From assembly GCA_030407315.1 (NCBI GenBank), contig JALQPE010002071.1, positions 24,621 to 88,620 of the forward strand: 64,000 nucleotides of DNA. The letters are read 5' to 3'. Under the pieces are notes generated by a model. That model had not been told where the DNA came from. It ran no database searches and was given only the letters and a program-made list of their open reading frames with translations. Position 1 is the first letter of the stretch. Each line of letters starts with the position of its first letter. Shown piece by piece: positions 21,550-34,741 of this stretch. Both the position numbers and the translations under genes were made by a program. This stretch comes from Asparagopsis taxiformis (Eukaryota; Rhodophyta; Florideophyceae; Bonnemaisoniales; Bonnemaisoniaceae).

Positions 21550-23395
21550 CCAGGGACAGAAGAAGTTTCCGATGAGTACTTCACACCTTTTGAAGTACTC
21601 GGGCTGTCCATTCAAGCAAACACACTCACACATGATGTTGCCCTTGTTTCTTTGGCAGACCGAGTGTGTTCTGTGGTCCAACTGCTCACGACCAAGGACA
21701 TGCTGGGTGAACCGAATCGGAAGTGCATTCAGGTCATCATGGACAGCCAGTTGTCGATATCGAAACTGGGCTACCAAGCCATCAACAAGCACGTGACTGC
21801 TGCGAAAGGCTTCCGGACTGTGAACAACAAAGCGCTTGAGTTCTGGAGTTCCGTACCGAGCATGTTCACCAAGGAAATTCTCGCTGCGGAACAGGAAAGG
21901 GCCGTTAAAGAAGGCCGTGACATCAACGACGATGTCTTCAAGCAGTCCGTAGACATGTATGGCTGCAACATGGATCTCGTTTTCATGGCAGACTTCCGTC
22001 GCGGCTCGGAGTATCAACAAAGGTTCATCTTGCTGATCACAGCTCTCTGGACTCGCATGAGAGATCTGCGTCAGTTGAGCAGGGCGACAAGAGGATTTGG
22101 TAGTCCTTTCGTTCGTGTTTTAATTGAAGTGTTCAAGATGTCCGAGCCGGTTGCTGCTCACAAAATGATGGAGCCTCCGCTCGAGCATTTCTACTCCGAG
22201 CTCAAGAACACTGGGTCAGGAAAGGAGACTGTTATTGCGAACAGTATCGCGGAGACCCTCCTGCACTTCAATACCGACGACAACAGCGGTACGAAGCATG
22301 CTCTCGTCTCCGACGAAATGTATGAGCAGCTTCGCTTTTCCACGGGCGTTGTGGACATGGAAGAAGACCAAAGGGTCATTGTTCACAATGAACAGCCATC
22401 TGAAGATGCGCCGAAGCCATCTACGCCCCAATCAGATGAGCCTTCTACCCCTTCTACCCGTTCTGGTCCTACTCCTCCTGCCCCTTCTACCCCTCCTGCT
22501 CCTCGCTGCTCATTCTACCCCTTCTACTCCTCCTACCCCTTCTACTCCTGCTCCTACTACCCCTCCTGCTCCTGCCACTTCCGTTCCTGCAGTTGAGCAG
22601 GCTCAAGGAACCCCTGATGCCACTGTGGCAGGTTCTGAGAAGCAATTGGGATCTGTTCTCCTCCGTCTCCCTCTCAATGCACCACCGCTTGCGGTGAATG
22701 AGCCAGTCGAGACACTTCGCAGGTCGAAACGGCAGAGAACGGAGAGTTCACGGATTGGAGACAATGAGGCAGAGTCGGAGGTAGAAGAGTCCGAAGAGCC
22801 CCTTCCGAAGCGCAGAAGACTGGAAGTTAACCGTACGGTTAAACGTTCAACCGAGGAGATTCCATTGTTCAGCGATGAGCAAGAAAATCCCCTCCCCGAC
22901 AGGGTAGTCGATGAACGGATTATGGATATCCTCCCGAACACCATACCGTCAGACTCTAGGGTCAAGTACTATATCGACAGCAAGCTGTACGAAACAATCC
23001 GACAGGAGATTTTGAGTGCAGCTGCTGCCGATATGAATTGTACGGCGTGCAGTGGTCCAGCTTGCTGTGCAGAGAAGTTCTTTGCAACAGCTAGGTCAAC
23101 CCTCAATCTCTTGGGTGCCCATGTACTCAGTGGTATCTTCCGTTCTTCGACTGTGGGCAATGCAGCACATGAACTGTTTACATTCTACGCCCAGAAGTTC
23201 AAACCTGTTCATTCCTCTAGTGAAGACAGTTCCAATGATCCCTGGCATCAGATTCGAAACAAGGGTGAGGTAACAGCAGAGCAACAGGCCTCTCGTTTGG
23301 GAAGGTTCTCTATATCAAGGAAGAAGATTTGCGACGGATCTCGAGCAGATGGTGTTGAAGCACTGGAATTGGCCCTGAGGGGCTCAATTACGTGA
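21550..23395 (+). pseudogene. Gene A, unit 6: +1 frameshift
   Basis: Reads CCTCGCTGCTC near 22505 where intact units read CCTCGTGCTC: one extra base, closing the first frame at 22596. LTR at 23353-23816. Confidence 0.75.
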
Positions 23396-23818
23396 GAAAA
23401 CTTTGACCCTCGATTTCTCCTAGAAGGAGTGCTCTATGCGCTCCGAAACCTATCTCATCGTGTTCAGCGTGCCCGAATTAGTCGGGTAGCAACTTCTCCG
23501 AAGCTTCTACGACCTTTCTTCATGGAGATAATAGCGTCTGAAGTTTCAATTTGTTTGTCATAGTTTCAATTAGTAATTAGAAATGCCAGGATGGGTTGCC
23601 ATCATGGCAGAGGGAAAATGTTATGATAAGTGTACACGTGTGGGTGATATGATAGAGAAGCCCACGTGTACCAGATTGGCAGTGGGTGCTTGCTAGGACA
23701 GACTGTCAGTGACAGGCTGTCCTTAGCACCGCCGGCGCACCTCGGCGAGAATACAAATAATGTAGTGAGCTCGGAGATTCAATAAACGCTCGGTAAGCGA
23801 CCAATTCGTCTCAACAGC

Positions 23819-25667
23819 CCAGGGACAGAAGAAGTTTCCGATGAGTACTTCACACCTTTTGAAGTACTCGGGCTGTCCATTCAAGCAAACACACTCACAC
23901 ATGATGTTGCCCTTGTTTCTTTGGCAGACCGAGTGTGTTCTGTGGTCCAACTGCTCACGACCAAGGACATGCTGGGTGAACCGAATCGGAAGTGCATTCA
24001 GGTCATCATGGACAGCCAGTTGTCGATATCGAAACTGGGCTACCAAGCCATCAACAAGCACGTGACTGCTGCGAAAGGCTTCCGGACTGTGAACAACAAA
24101 GCGCTTGAGTTCTGGAGTTCCGTACCGAGCATGTTCACCAAGGAAATTCTCGCTGCGGAACAGGAAAGGGCCGTTAAAGAAGGCCGTGACATCAACGACG
24201 ATGTCTTCAAGCAGTCCGTAGACATGTATGGCTGCAACATGGATCTCGTTTTCATGGCAGACTTCCGTCGCGGCTCGGAGTATCAACAAAGGTTCATCTT
24301 GCTGATCACAGCTCTCTGGACTCGCATGAGAGATCTGCGTCAGTTGAGCAGGGCGACAAGAGGATTTGGTAGTCCTTTCGTTCGTGTTTTAATTGAAGTG
24401 TTCAAGATGTCCGAGCCGGTTGCTGCTCACAAAATGATGGAGCCTCCGCTCGAGCATTTCTACTCCGAGCTCAAGAACACTGGGTCAGGAAAGGAGACTG
24501 TTATTGCGAACAGTATCGCGGAGACCCTCCTGCACTTCAATACCGACGACAACAGCGGTACGAAGCATGCTCTCGTCTCCGACGAAATGTATGAGCAGCT
24601 TCGCTTTTCCACGGGCGTTGTGGACATGGAAGAAGACCAAAGGGTCATTGTTCACAATGAACAGCCATCTGAAGATGCGCCGAAGCCATCTACGCCCCAA
24701 TCAGATGAGCCTTCTACCCCTTCTACCCGTTCTGGTCCTACTCCTCCTGCCCCTTCTACCCCTCCTGCTCCTCGTGCTCCTTCTCATTCTACCTTCTACT
24801 CCTCCTACCCCTTCTACTCCTGCTCCTACTACCCCTCCTGCTCCTGCCACTTCCGTTCCTGCAGTTGAGCAGGCTCAAGGAACCCCTGATGCCACTGTGG
24901 CAGGTTCTGAGAAGCAATTGGGATCTGTTCTCCTCCGTCTCCCTCTCAATGCACCACCGCTTGCGGTGAATGAGCCAGTCGAGACACTTCGCAGGTCGAA
25001 ACGGCAGAGAACGGAGAGTTCACGGATTGGAGACAATGAGGCAGAGTCGGAGGTAGAAGAGTCCGAAGAGCCCCTTCCGAAGCGCAGAAGACTGGAAGTT
25101 AACCGTACGGTTAAACGTTCAACCGAGGAGATTCCATTGTTCAGCGATGAGCAAGAAAATCCCCTCCCCGACAGGGTAGTCGATGAACGGATTATGGATA
25201 TCCTCCCGAACACCATACCGTCAGACTCTAGGGTCAAGTACTATATCGACAGCAAGCTGTACGAAACAATCCGACAGGAGATTTTGAGTGCAGCTGCTGC
25301 CGATATGAATTGTACGGCGTGCAGTGGTCCAGCTTGCTGTGCAGAGAAGTTCTTTGCAACAGCTAGGTCAACCCTCAATCTCTTGGGTGCCCATGTACTC
25401 AGTGGTATCTTCCGTTCTTCGACTGTGGGCAATGCAGCACATGAACTGTTTACATTCTACGCCCAGAAGTTCAAACCTGTTCATTCCTCTAGTGAAGACA
25501 GTTCCAATGATCCCTGGCATCAGATTCGAAACAAGGGTGAGGTAACAGCAGAGCAACAGGCCTCTCGTTTGGGAAGGTTCTCTATATCAAGGAAGAAGAT
25601 TTGCGACGGATCTCGAGCAGATGGTGTTGAAGCACTGGAATTGGCCCTGAGGGGCTCAATTACGTGA
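23819..25667 (+). pseudogene. Gene A, unit 7: Pro-tract frameshift
   Basis: The tract near 24775-24795 reads CGTGCTCCTTCTCATTCTACC: a short insertion plus loss of a C. The first frame closes at 24868. LTR at 25625-26088. Confidence 0.75.
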
Positions 25668-26090
25668 GAAAACTTTGACCCTCGATTTCTCCTAGAAGGA
25701 GTGCTCTATGCGCTCCGAAACCTATCTCATCGTGTTCAGCGTGCCCGAATTAGTCGGGTAGCAACTTCTCCGAAGCTTCTACGACCTTTCTTCATGGAGA
25801 TAATAGCGTCTGAAGTTTCAATTTGTTTGTCATAGTTTCAATTAGTAATTAGAAATGCCAGGATGGGTTGCCATCATGGCAGAGGGAAAATGTTATGATA
25901 AGTGTACACGTGTGGGTGATATGATAGAGAAGCCCACGTGTACCAGATTGGCAGTGGGTGCTTGCTAGGACAGACTGTCAGTGACAGGCTGTCCTTAGCA
26001 CCGCCGGCGCACCTCGGCGAGAATACAAATAATGTAGTGAGCTCGGAGATTCAATAAACGCTCGGTAAGCGACCAATTCGTCTCAACAGC

Positions 26091-27935
26091 CCAGGGACAG
26101 AAGAAGTTTCCGATGAGTACTTCACACCTTTTGAAGTACTCGGGCTGTCCATTCAAGCAAACACACTCACACATGATGTTGCCCTTGTTTCTTTGGCAGA
26201 CCGAGTGTGTTCTGTGGTCCAACTGCTCACGACCAAGGACATGCTGGGTGAACCGAATCGGAAGTGCATTCAGGTCATCATGGACAGCCAGTTGTCGATA
26301 TCGAAACTGGGCTACCAAGCCATCAACAAGCACGTGACTGCTGCGAAAGGCTTCCGGACTGTGAACAACAAAGCGCTTGAGTTCTGGAGTTCCGTACCGA
26401 GCATGTTCACCAAGGAAATTCTCGCTGCGGAACAGGAAAGGGCCGTTAAAGAAGGCCGTGACATCAACGACGATGTCTTCAAGCAGTCCGTAGACATGTA
26501 TGGCTGCAACATGGATCTCGTTTTCATGGCAGACTTCCGTCGCGGCTCGGAGTATCAACAAAGGTTCATCTTGCTGATCACAGCTCTCTGGACTCGCATG
26601 AGAGATCTGCGTCAGTTGAGCAGGGCGACAAGAGGATTTGGTAGTCCTTTCGTTCGTGTTTTAATTGAAGTGTTCAAGATGTCCGAGCCGGTTGCTGCTC
26701 ACAAAATGATGGAGCCTCCGCTCGAGCATTTCTACTCCGAGCTCAAGAACACTGGGTCAGGAAAGGAGACTGTTATTGCGAACAGTATCGCGGAGACCCT
26801 CCTGCACTTCAATACCGACGACAACAGCGGTACGAAGCATGCTCTCGTCTCCGACGAAATGTATGAGCAGCTTCGCTTTTCCACGGGCGTTGTGGACATG
26901 GAAGAAGACCAAAGGGTCATTGTTCACAATGAACAGCCATCTGAAGATGCGCCGAAGCCATCTACGCCCCAATCAGATGAGCCTTCTACCCCTTCTACCC
27001 GTTCTGGTCCTACTCCTCCTGCCCCTTCTACCCCTCCTGCTCCTCGTGCTCATTCTACCCCTTCTACTCCTCCTACCCCTTCTACTCCTGCTCCTACTAC
27101 CCCTCCTGCTCCTGCCACTTCCGTTCCTGCAGTTGAGCAGGCTCAAGGAACCCCTGATGCCACTGTGGCAGGTTCTGAGAAGCAATTGGGATCTGTTCTC
27201 CTCCGTCTCCCTCTCAATGCACCACCGCTTGCGGTGAATGAGCCAGTCGAGACACTTCGCAGGTCGAAACGGCAGAGAACGGAGAGTTCACGGATTGGAG
27301 ACAATGAGGCAGAGTCGGAGGTAGAAGAGTCCGAAGAGCCCCTTCCGAAGCGCAGAAGACTGGAAGTTAACCGTACGGTTAAACGTTCAACCGAGGAGAT
27401 TCCATTGTTCAGCGATGAGCAAGAAAATCCCCTCCCCGACAGGGTAGTCGATGAACGGATTATGGATATCCTCCCGAACACCATACCGTCAGACTCTAGG
27501 GTCAAGTACTATATCGACAGCAAGCTGTACGAAACAATCCGACAGGAGATTTTGAGTGCAGCTGCTGCCGATATGAATTGTACGGCGTGCAGTGGTCCAG
27601 CTTGCTGTGCAGAGAAGTTCTTTGCAACAGCTAGGTCAACCCTCAATCTCTTGGGTGCCCATGTACTCAGTGGTATCTTCCGTTCTTCGACTGTGGGCAA
27701 TGCAGCACATGAACTGTTTACATTCTACGCCCAGAAGTTCAAACCTGTTCATTCCTCTAGTGAAGACAGTTCCAATGATCCCTGGCATCAGATTCGAAAC
27801 AAGGGTGAGGTAACAGCAGAGCAACAGGCCTCTCGTTTGGGAAGGTTCTCTATATCAAGGAAGAAGATTTGCGACGGATCTCGAGCAGATGGTGTTGAAG
27901 CACTGGAATTGGCCCTGAGGGGCTCAATTACGTGA
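26091..27935 (+). CDS. Gene A, unit 8: open frame, common allele
   Basis: First ATG at 26241. No difference from units 9 and 10 was seen by eye, suggesting local duplication of this unit. LTR at 27893-28356. Confidence 0.6.
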   Translation, partial: PGTEEVSDEYFTPFEVLGLSIQANTLTHDVALVSLADRVCSVVQLLTTKDMLGEPNRKCIQVIMDSQLSISKLGYQAINKHVTAAKGFRTVNNKALEFWSSVPSMFTKEILAAEQERAVKEGRDINDDVFKQSVDMYGCNMDLVFMADFRRGSEYQQRFILLITALWTRMRDLRQLSRATRGFGSPFVRVLIEVFKMSEPVAAHKMMEPPLEHFYSELKNTGSGKETVIANSIAETLLHFNTDDNSGTKHALVSDEMYEQLRFSTGVVDMEEDQRVIVHNEQPSEDAPKPSTPQSDEPSTPSTRSGPTPPAPSTPPAPRAHSTPSTPPTPSTPAPTTPPAPATSVPAVEQAQGTPDATVAGSEKQLGSVLLRLPLNAPPLAVNEPVETLRRSKRQRTESSRIGDNEAESEVEESEEPLPKRRRLEVNRTVKRSTEEIPLFSDEQENPLPDRVVDERIMDILPNTIPSDSRVKYYIDSKLYETIRQEILSAAAADMNCTACSGPACCAEKFFATARSTLNLLGAHVLSGIFRSSTVGNAAHELFTFYAQKFKPVHSSSEDSSNDPWHQIRNKGEVTAEQQASRLGRFSISRKKICDGSRADGVEALELALRGSIT

Positions 27936-28358
27936 GAAAACTTTGACCCTCGATTTCTCCTAGAAGGAGTGCTCTATGCGCTCCGAAACCTATCTCATCG
28001 TGTTCAGCGTGCCCGAATTAGTCGGGTAGCAACTTCTCCGAAGCTTCTACGACCTTTCTTCATGGAGATAATAGCGTCTGAAGTTTCAATTTGTTTGTCA
28101 TAGTTTCAATTAGTAATTAGAAATGCCAGGATGGGTTGCCATCATGGCAGAGGGAAAATGTTATGATAAGTGTACACGTGTGGGTGATATGATAGAGAAG
28201 CCCACGTGTACCAGATTGGCAGTGGGTGCTTGCTAGGACAGACTGTCAGTGACAGGCTGTCCTTAGCACCGCCGGCGCACCTCGGCGAGAATACAAATAA
28301 TGTAGTGAGCTCGGAGATTCAATAAACGCTCGGTAAGCGACCAATTCGTCTCAACAGC

Positions 28359-30203
28359 CCAGGGACAGAAGAAGTTTCCGATGAGTACTTCACACCTTTT
28401 GAAGTACTCGGGCTGTCCATTCAAGCAAACACACTCACACATGATGTTGCCCTTGTTTCTTTGGCAGACCGAGTGTGTTCTGTGGTCCAACTGCTCACGA
28501 CCAAGGACATGCTGGGTGAACCGAATCGGAAGTGCATTCAGGTCATCATGGACAGCCAGTTGTCGATATCGAAACTGGGCTACCAAGCCATCAACAAGCA
28601 CGTGACTGCTGCGAAAGGCTTCCGGACTGTGAACAACAAAGCGCTTGAGTTCTGGAGTTCCGTACCGAGCATGTTCACCAAGGAAATTCTCGCTGCGGAA
28701 CAGGAAAGGGCCGTTAAAGAAGGCCGTGACATCAACGACGATGTCTTCAAGCAGTCCGTAGACATGTATGGCTGCAACATGGATCTCGTTTTCATGGCAG
28801 ACTTCCGTCGCGGCTCGGAGTATCAACAAAGGTTCATCTTGCTGATCACAGCTCTCTGGACTCGCATGAGAGATCTGCGTCAGTTGAGCAGGGCGACAAG
28901 AGGATTTGGTAGTCCTTTCGTTCGTGTTTTAATTGAAGTGTTCAAGATGTCCGAGCCGGTTGCTGCTCACAAAATGATGGAGCCTCCGCTCGAGCATTTC
29001 TACTCCGAGCTCAAGAACACTGGGTCAGGAAAGGAGACTGTTATTGCGAACAGTATCGCGGAGACCCTCCTGCACTTCAATACCGACGACAACAGCGGTA
29101 CGAAGCATGCTCTCGTCTCCGACGAAATGTATGAGCAGCTTCGCTTTTCCACGGGCGTTGTGGACATGGAAGAAGACCAAAGGGTCATTGTTCACAATGA
29201 ACAGCCATCTGAAGATGCGCCGAAGCCATCTACGCCCCAATCAGATGAGCCTTCTACCCCTTCTACCCGTTCTGGTCCTACTCCTCCTGCCCCTTCTACC
29301 CCTCCTGCTCCTCGTGCTCATTCTACCCCTTCTACTCCTCCTACCCCTTCTACTCCTGCTCCTACTACCCCTCCTGCTCCTGCCACTTCCGTTCCTGCAG
29401 TTGAGCAGGCTCAAGGAACCCCTGATGCCACTGTGGCAGGTTCTGAGAAGCAATTGGGATCTGTTCTCCTCCGTCTCCCTCTCAATGCACCACCGCTTGC
29501 GGTGAATGAGCCAGTCGAGACACTTCGCAGGTCGAAACGGCAGAGAACGGAGAGTTCACGGATTGGAGACAATGAGGCAGAGTCGGAGGTAGAAGAGTCC
29601 GAAGAGCCCCTTCCGAAGCGCAGAAGACTGGAAGTTAACCGTACGGTTAAACGTTCAACCGAGGAGATTCCATTGTTCAGCGATGAGCAAGAAAATCCCC
29701 TCCCCGACAGGGTAGTCGATGAACGGATTATGGATATCCTCCCGAACACCATACCGTCAGACTCTAGGGTCAAGTACTATATCGACAGCAAGCTGTACGA
29801 AACAATCCGACAGGAGATTTTGAGTGCAGCTGCTGCCGATATGAATTGTACGGCGTGCAGTGGTCCAGCTTGCTGTGCAGAGAAGTTCTTTGCAACAGCT
29901 AGGTCAACCCTCAATCTCTTGGGTGCCCATGTACTCAGTGGTATCTTCCGTTCTTCGACTGTGGGCAATGCAGCACATGAACTGTTTACATTCTACGCCC
30001 AGAAGTTCAAACCTGTTCATTCCTCTAGTGAAGACAGTTCCAATGATCCCTGGCATCAGATTCGAAACAAGGGTGAGGTAACAGCAGAGCAACAGGCCTC
30101 TCGTTTGGGAAGGTTCTCTATATCAAGGAAGAAGATTTGCGACGGATCTCGAGCAGATGGTGTTGAAGCACTGGAATTGGCCCTGAGGGGCTCAATTACG
30201 TGA
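28359..30203 (+). CDS. Gene A, unit 9: open frame, common allele
   Basis: First ATG at 28509; 2268-bp unit. LTR at 30161-30624. Confidence 0.6.
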   Translation, partial: PGTEEVSDEYFTPFEVLGLSIQANTLTHDVALVSLADRVCSVVQLLTTKDMLGEPNRKCIQVIMDSQLSISKLGYQAINKHVTAAKGFRTVNNKALEFWSSVPSMFTKEILAAEQERAVKEGRDINDDVFKQSVDMYGCNMDLVFMADFRRGSEYQQRFILLITALWTRMRDLRQLSRATRGFGSPFVRVLIEVFKMSEPVAAHKMMEPPLEHFYSELKNTGSGKETVIANSIAETLLHFNTDDNSGTKHALVSDEMYEQLRFSTGVVDMEEDQRVIVHNEQPSEDAPKPSTPQSDEPSTPSTRSGPTPPAPSTPPAPRAHSTPSTPPTPSTPAPTTPPAPATSVPAVEQAQGTPDATVAGSEKQLGSVLLRLPLNAPPLAVNEPVETLRRSKRQRTESSRIGDNEAESEVEESEEPLPKRRRLEVNRTVKRSTEEIPLFSDEQENPLPDRVVDERIMDILPNTIPSDSRVKYYIDSKLYETIRQEILSAAAADMNCTACSGPACCAEKFFATARSTLNLLGAHVLSGIFRSSTVGNAAHELFTFYAQKFKPVHSSSEDSSNDPWHQIRNKGEVTAEQQASRLGRFSISRKKICDGSRADGVEALELALRGSIT

Positions 30204-30626
30204 GAAAACTTTGACCCTCGATTTCTCCTAGAAGGAGTGCTCTATGCGCTCCGAAACCTATCTCATCGTGTTCAGCGTGCCCGAATTAGTCGGGTAGCAA
30301 CTTCTCCGAAGCTTCTACGACCTTTCTTCATGGAGATAATAGCGTCTGAAGTTTCAATTTGTTTGTCATAGTTTCAATTAGTAATTAGAAATGCCAGGAT
30401 GGGTTGCCATCATGGCAGAGGGAAAATGTTATGATAAGTGTACACGTGTGGGTGATATGATAGAGAAGCCCACGTGTACCAGATTGGCAGTGGGTGCTTG
30501 CTAGGACAGACTGTCAGTGACAGGCTGTCCTTAGCACCGCCGGCGCACCTCGGCGAGAATACAAATAATGTAGTGAGCTCGGAGATTCAATAAACGCTCG
30601 GTAAGCGACCAATTCGTCTCAACAGC

Positions 30627-32471
30627 CCAGGGACAGAAGAAGTTTCCGATGAGTACTTCACACCTTTTGAAGTACTCGGGCTGTCCATTCAAGCAAACAC
30701 ACTCACACATGATGTTGCCCTTGTTTCTTTGGCAGACCGAGTGTGTTCTGTGGTCCAACTGCTCACGACCAAGGACATGCTGGGTGAACCGAATCGGAAG
30801 TGCATTCAGGTCATCATGGACAGCCAGTTGTCGATATCGAAACTGGGCTACCAAGCCATCAACAAGCACGTGACTGCTGCGAAAGGCTTCCGGACTGTGA
30901 ACAACAAAGCGCTTGAGTTCTGGAGTTCCGTACCGAGCATGTTCACCAAGGAAATTCTCGCTGCGGAACAGGAAAGGGCCGTTAAAGAAGGCCGTGACAT
31001 CAACGACGATGTCTTCAAGCAGTCCGTAGACATGTATGGCTGCAACATGGATCTCGTTTTCATGGCAGACTTCCGTCGCGGCTCGGAGTATCAACAAAGG
31101 TTCATCTTGCTGATCACAGCTCTCTGGACTCGCATGAGAGATCTGCGTCAGTTGAGCAGGGCGACAAGAGGATTTGGTAGTCCTTTCGTTCGTGTTTTAA
31201 TTGAAGTGTTCAAGATGTCCGAGCCGGTTGCTGCTCACAAAATGATGGAGCCTCCGCTCGAGCATTTCTACTCCGAGCTCAAGAACACTGGGTCAGGAAA
31301 GGAGACTGTTATTGCGAACAGTATCGCGGAGACCCTCCTGCACTTCAATACCGACGACAACAGCGGTACGAAGCATGCTCTCGTCTCCGACGAAATGTAT
31401 GAGCAGCTTCGCTTTTCCACGGGCGTTGTGGACATGGAAGAAGACCAAAGGGTCATTGTTCACAATGAACAGCCATCTGAAGATGCGCCGAAGCCATCTA
31501 CGCCCCAATCAGATGAGCCTTCTACCCCTTCTACCCGTTCTGGTCCTACTCCTCCTGCCCCTTCTACCCCTCCTGCTCCTCGTGCTCATTCTACCCCTTC
31601 TACTCCTCCTACCCCTTCTACTCCTGCTCCTACTACCCCTCCTGCTCCTGCCACTTCCGTTCCTGCAGTTGAGCAGGCTCAAGGAACCCCTGATGCCACT
31701 GTGGCAGGTTCTGAGAAGCAATTGGGATCTGTTCTCCTCCGTCTCCCTCTCAATGCACCACCGCTTGCGGTGAATGAGCCAGTCGAGACACTTCGCAGGT
31801 CGAAACGGCAGAGAACGGAGAGTTCACGGATTGGAGACAATGAGGCAGAGTCGGAGGTAGAAGAGTCCGAAGAGCCCCTTCCGAAGCGCAGAAGACTGGA
31901 AGTTAACCGTACGGTTAAACGTTCAACCGAGGAGATTCCATTGTTCAGCGATGAGCAAGAAAATCCCCTCCCCGACAGGGTAGTCGATGAACGGATTATG
32001 GATATCCTCCCGAACACCATACCGTCAGACTCTAGGGTCAAGTACTATATCGACAGCAAGCTGTACGAAACAATCCGACAGGAGATTTTGAGTGCAGCTG
32101 CTGCCGATATGAATTGTACGGCGTGCAGTGGTCCAGCTTGCTGTGCAGAGAAGTTCTTTGCAACAGCTAGGTCAACCCTCAATCTCTTGGGTGCCCATGT
32201 ACTCAGTGGTATCTTCCGTTCTTCGACTGTGGGCAATGCAGCACATGAACTGTTTACATTCTACGCCCAGAAGTTCAAACCTGTTCATTCCTCTAGTGAA
32301 GACAGTTCCAATGATCCCTGGCATCAGATTCGAAACAAGGGTGAGGTAACAGCAGAGCAACAGGCCTCTCGTTTGGGAAGGTTCTCTATATCAAGGAAGA
32401 AGATTTGCGACGGATCTCGAGCAGATGGTGTTGAAGCACTGGAATTGGCCCTGAGGGGCTCAATTACGTGA
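30627..32471 (+). CDS. Gene A, unit 10: open frame, common allele
   Basis: First ATG at 30777; 2268-bp unit. LTR at 32429-32892. Confidence 0.6.
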   Translation, partial: PGTEEVSDEYFTPFEVLGLSIQANTLTHDVALVSLADRVCSVVQLLTTKDMLGEPNRKCIQVIMDSQLSISKLGYQAINKHVTAAKGFRTVNNKALEFWSSVPSMFTKEILAAEQERAVKEGRDINDDVFKQSVDMYGCNMDLVFMADFRRGSEYQQRFILLITALWTRMRDLRQLSRATRGFGSPFVRVLIEVFKMSEPVAAHKMMEPPLEHFYSELKNTGSGKETVIANSIAETLLHFNTDDNSGTKHALVSDEMYEQLRFSTGVVDMEEDQRVIVHNEQPSEDAPKPSTPQSDEPSTPSTRSGPTPPAPSTPPAPRAHSTPSTPPTPSTPAPTTPPAPATSVPAVEQAQGTPDATVAGSEKQLGSVLLRLPLNAPPLAVNEPVETLRRSKRQRTESSRIGDNEAESEVEESEEPLPKRRRLEVNRTVKRSTEEIPLFSDEQENPLPDRVVDERIMDILPNTIPSDSRVKYYIDSKLYETIRQEILSAAAADMNCTACSGPACCAEKFFATARSTLNLLGAHVLSGIFRSSTVGNAAHELFTFYAQKFKPVHSSSEDSSNDPWHQIRNKGEVTAEQQASRLGRFSISRKKICDGSRADGVEALELALRGSIT

Positions 32472-32894
32472 GAAAACTTTGACCCTCGATTTCTCCTAGA
32501 AGGAGTGCTCTATGCGCTCCGAAACCTATCTCATCGTGTTCAGCGTGCCCGAATTAGTCGGGTAGCAACTTCTCCGAAGCTTCTACGACCTTTCTTCATG
32601 GAGATAATAGCGTCTGAAGTTTCAATTTGTTTGTCATAGTTTCAATTAGTAATTAGAAATGCCAGGATGGGTTGCCATCATGGCAGAGGGAAAATGTTAT
32701 GATAAGTGTACACGTGTGGGTGATATGATAGAGAAGCCCACGTGTACCAGATTGGCAGTGGGTGCTTGCTAGGACAGACTGTCAGTGACAGGCTGTCCTT
32801 AGCACCGCCGGCGCACCTCGGCGAGAATACAAATAATGTAGTGAGCTCGGAGATTCAATAAACGCTCGGTAAGCGACCAATTCGTCTCAACAGC

Positions 32895-34741
32895 CCAGGG
32901 ACAGAAGAAGTTTCCGATGAGTACTTCACACCTTTTGAAGTACTCGGGCTGTCCATTCAAGCAAACACACTCACACATGATGTTGCCCTTGTTTCTTTGG
33001 CAGACCGAGTGTGTTCTGTGGTCCAACTGCTCACGACCAAGGACATGCTGGGTGAACCGAATCGGAAGTGCATTCAGGTCATCATGGACAGCCAGTTGTC
33101 GATATCGAAACTGGGCTACCAAGCCATCAACAAGCACGTGACTGCTGCGAAAGGCTTCCGGACTGTGAACAACAAAGCGCTTGAGTTCTGGAGTTCCGTA
33201 CCGAGCATGTTCACCAAGGAAATTCTCGCTGCGGAACAGGAAAGGGCCGTTAAAGAAGGCCGTGACATCAACGACGATGTCTTCAAGCAGTCCGTAGACA
33301 TGTATGGCTGCAACATGGATCTCGTTTTCATGGCAGACTTCCGTCGCGGCTCGGAGTATCAACAAAGGTTCATCTTGCTGATCACAGCTCTCTGGACTCG
33401 CATGAGAGATCTGCGTCAGTTGAGCAGGGCGACAAGAGGATTTGGTAGTCCTTTCGTTCGTGTTTTAATTGAAGTGTTCAAGATGTCCGAGCCGGTTGCT
33501 GCTCACAAAATGATGGAGCCTCCGCTCGAGCATTTCTACTCCGAGCTCAAGAACACTGGGTCAGGAAAGGAGACTGTTATTGCGAACAGTATCGCGGAGA
33601 CCCTCCTGCACTTCAATACCGACGACAACAGCGGTACGAAGCATGCTCTCGTCTCCGACGAAATGTATGAGCAGCTTCGCTTTTCCACGGGCGTTGTGGA
33701 CATGGAAGAAGACCAAAGGGTCATTGTTCACAATGAACAGCCATCTGAAGATGCGCCGAAGCCATCTACGCCCCAATCAGATGAGCCTTCTACCCCTTCT
33801 ACCCGTTCTGGTCCTACTCCTCCTGCCCCTTCTACCCCTCCTGCTCCTCGTGTGCTCATTCTACCCCTTCTACTCCTCCTACCCCTTCTACTCCTGCTCC
33901 TACTACCCCTCCTGCTCCTGCCACTTCCGTTCCTGCAGTTGAGCAGGCTCAAGGAACCCCTGATGCCACTGTGGCAGGTTCTGAGAAGCAATTGGGATCT
34001 GTTCTCCTCCGTCTCCCTCTCAATGCACCACCGCTTGCGGTGAATGAGCCAGTCGAGACACTTCGCAGGTCGAAACGGCAGAGAACGGAGAGTTCACGGA
34101 TTGGAGACAATGAGGCAGAGTCGGAGGTAGAAGAGTCCGAAGAGCCCCTTCCGAAGCGCAGAAGACTGGAAGTTAACCGTACGGTTAAACGTTCAACCGA
34201 GGAGATTCCATTGTTCAGCGATGAGCAAGAAAATCCCCTCCCCGACAGGGTAGTCGATGAACGGATTATGGATATCCTCCCGAACACCATACCGTCAGAC
34301 TCTAGGGTCAAGTACTATATCGACAGCAAGCTGTACGAAACAATCCGACAGGAGATTTTGAGTGCAGCTGCTGCCGATATGAATTGTACGGCGTGCAGTG
34401 GTCCAGCTTGCTGTGCAGAGAAGTTCTTTGCAACAGCTAGGTCAACCCTCAATCTCTTGGGTGCCCATGTACTCAGTGGTATCTTCCGTTCTTCGACTGT
34501 GGGCAATGCAGCACATGAACTGTTTACATTCTACGCCCAGAAGTTCAAACCTGTTCATTCCTCTAGTGAAGACAGTTCCAATGATCCCTGGCATCAGATT
34601 CGAAACAAGGGTGAGGTAACAGCAGAGCAACAGGCCTCTCGTTTGGGAAGGTTCTCTATATCAAGGAAGAAGATTTGCGACGGATCTCGAGCAGATGGTG
34701 TTGAAGCACTGGAATTGGCCCTGAGGGGCTCAATTACGTGA
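32895..34741 (+). pseudogene. Gene A, unit 11: +2 frameshift
   Basis: Two extra bases (CCTCGTGTGCTC, about 33847-33858) close the first frame at 34043. Unit 12 has exactly the same lesion. LTR at 34699-35162. Confidence 0.75.
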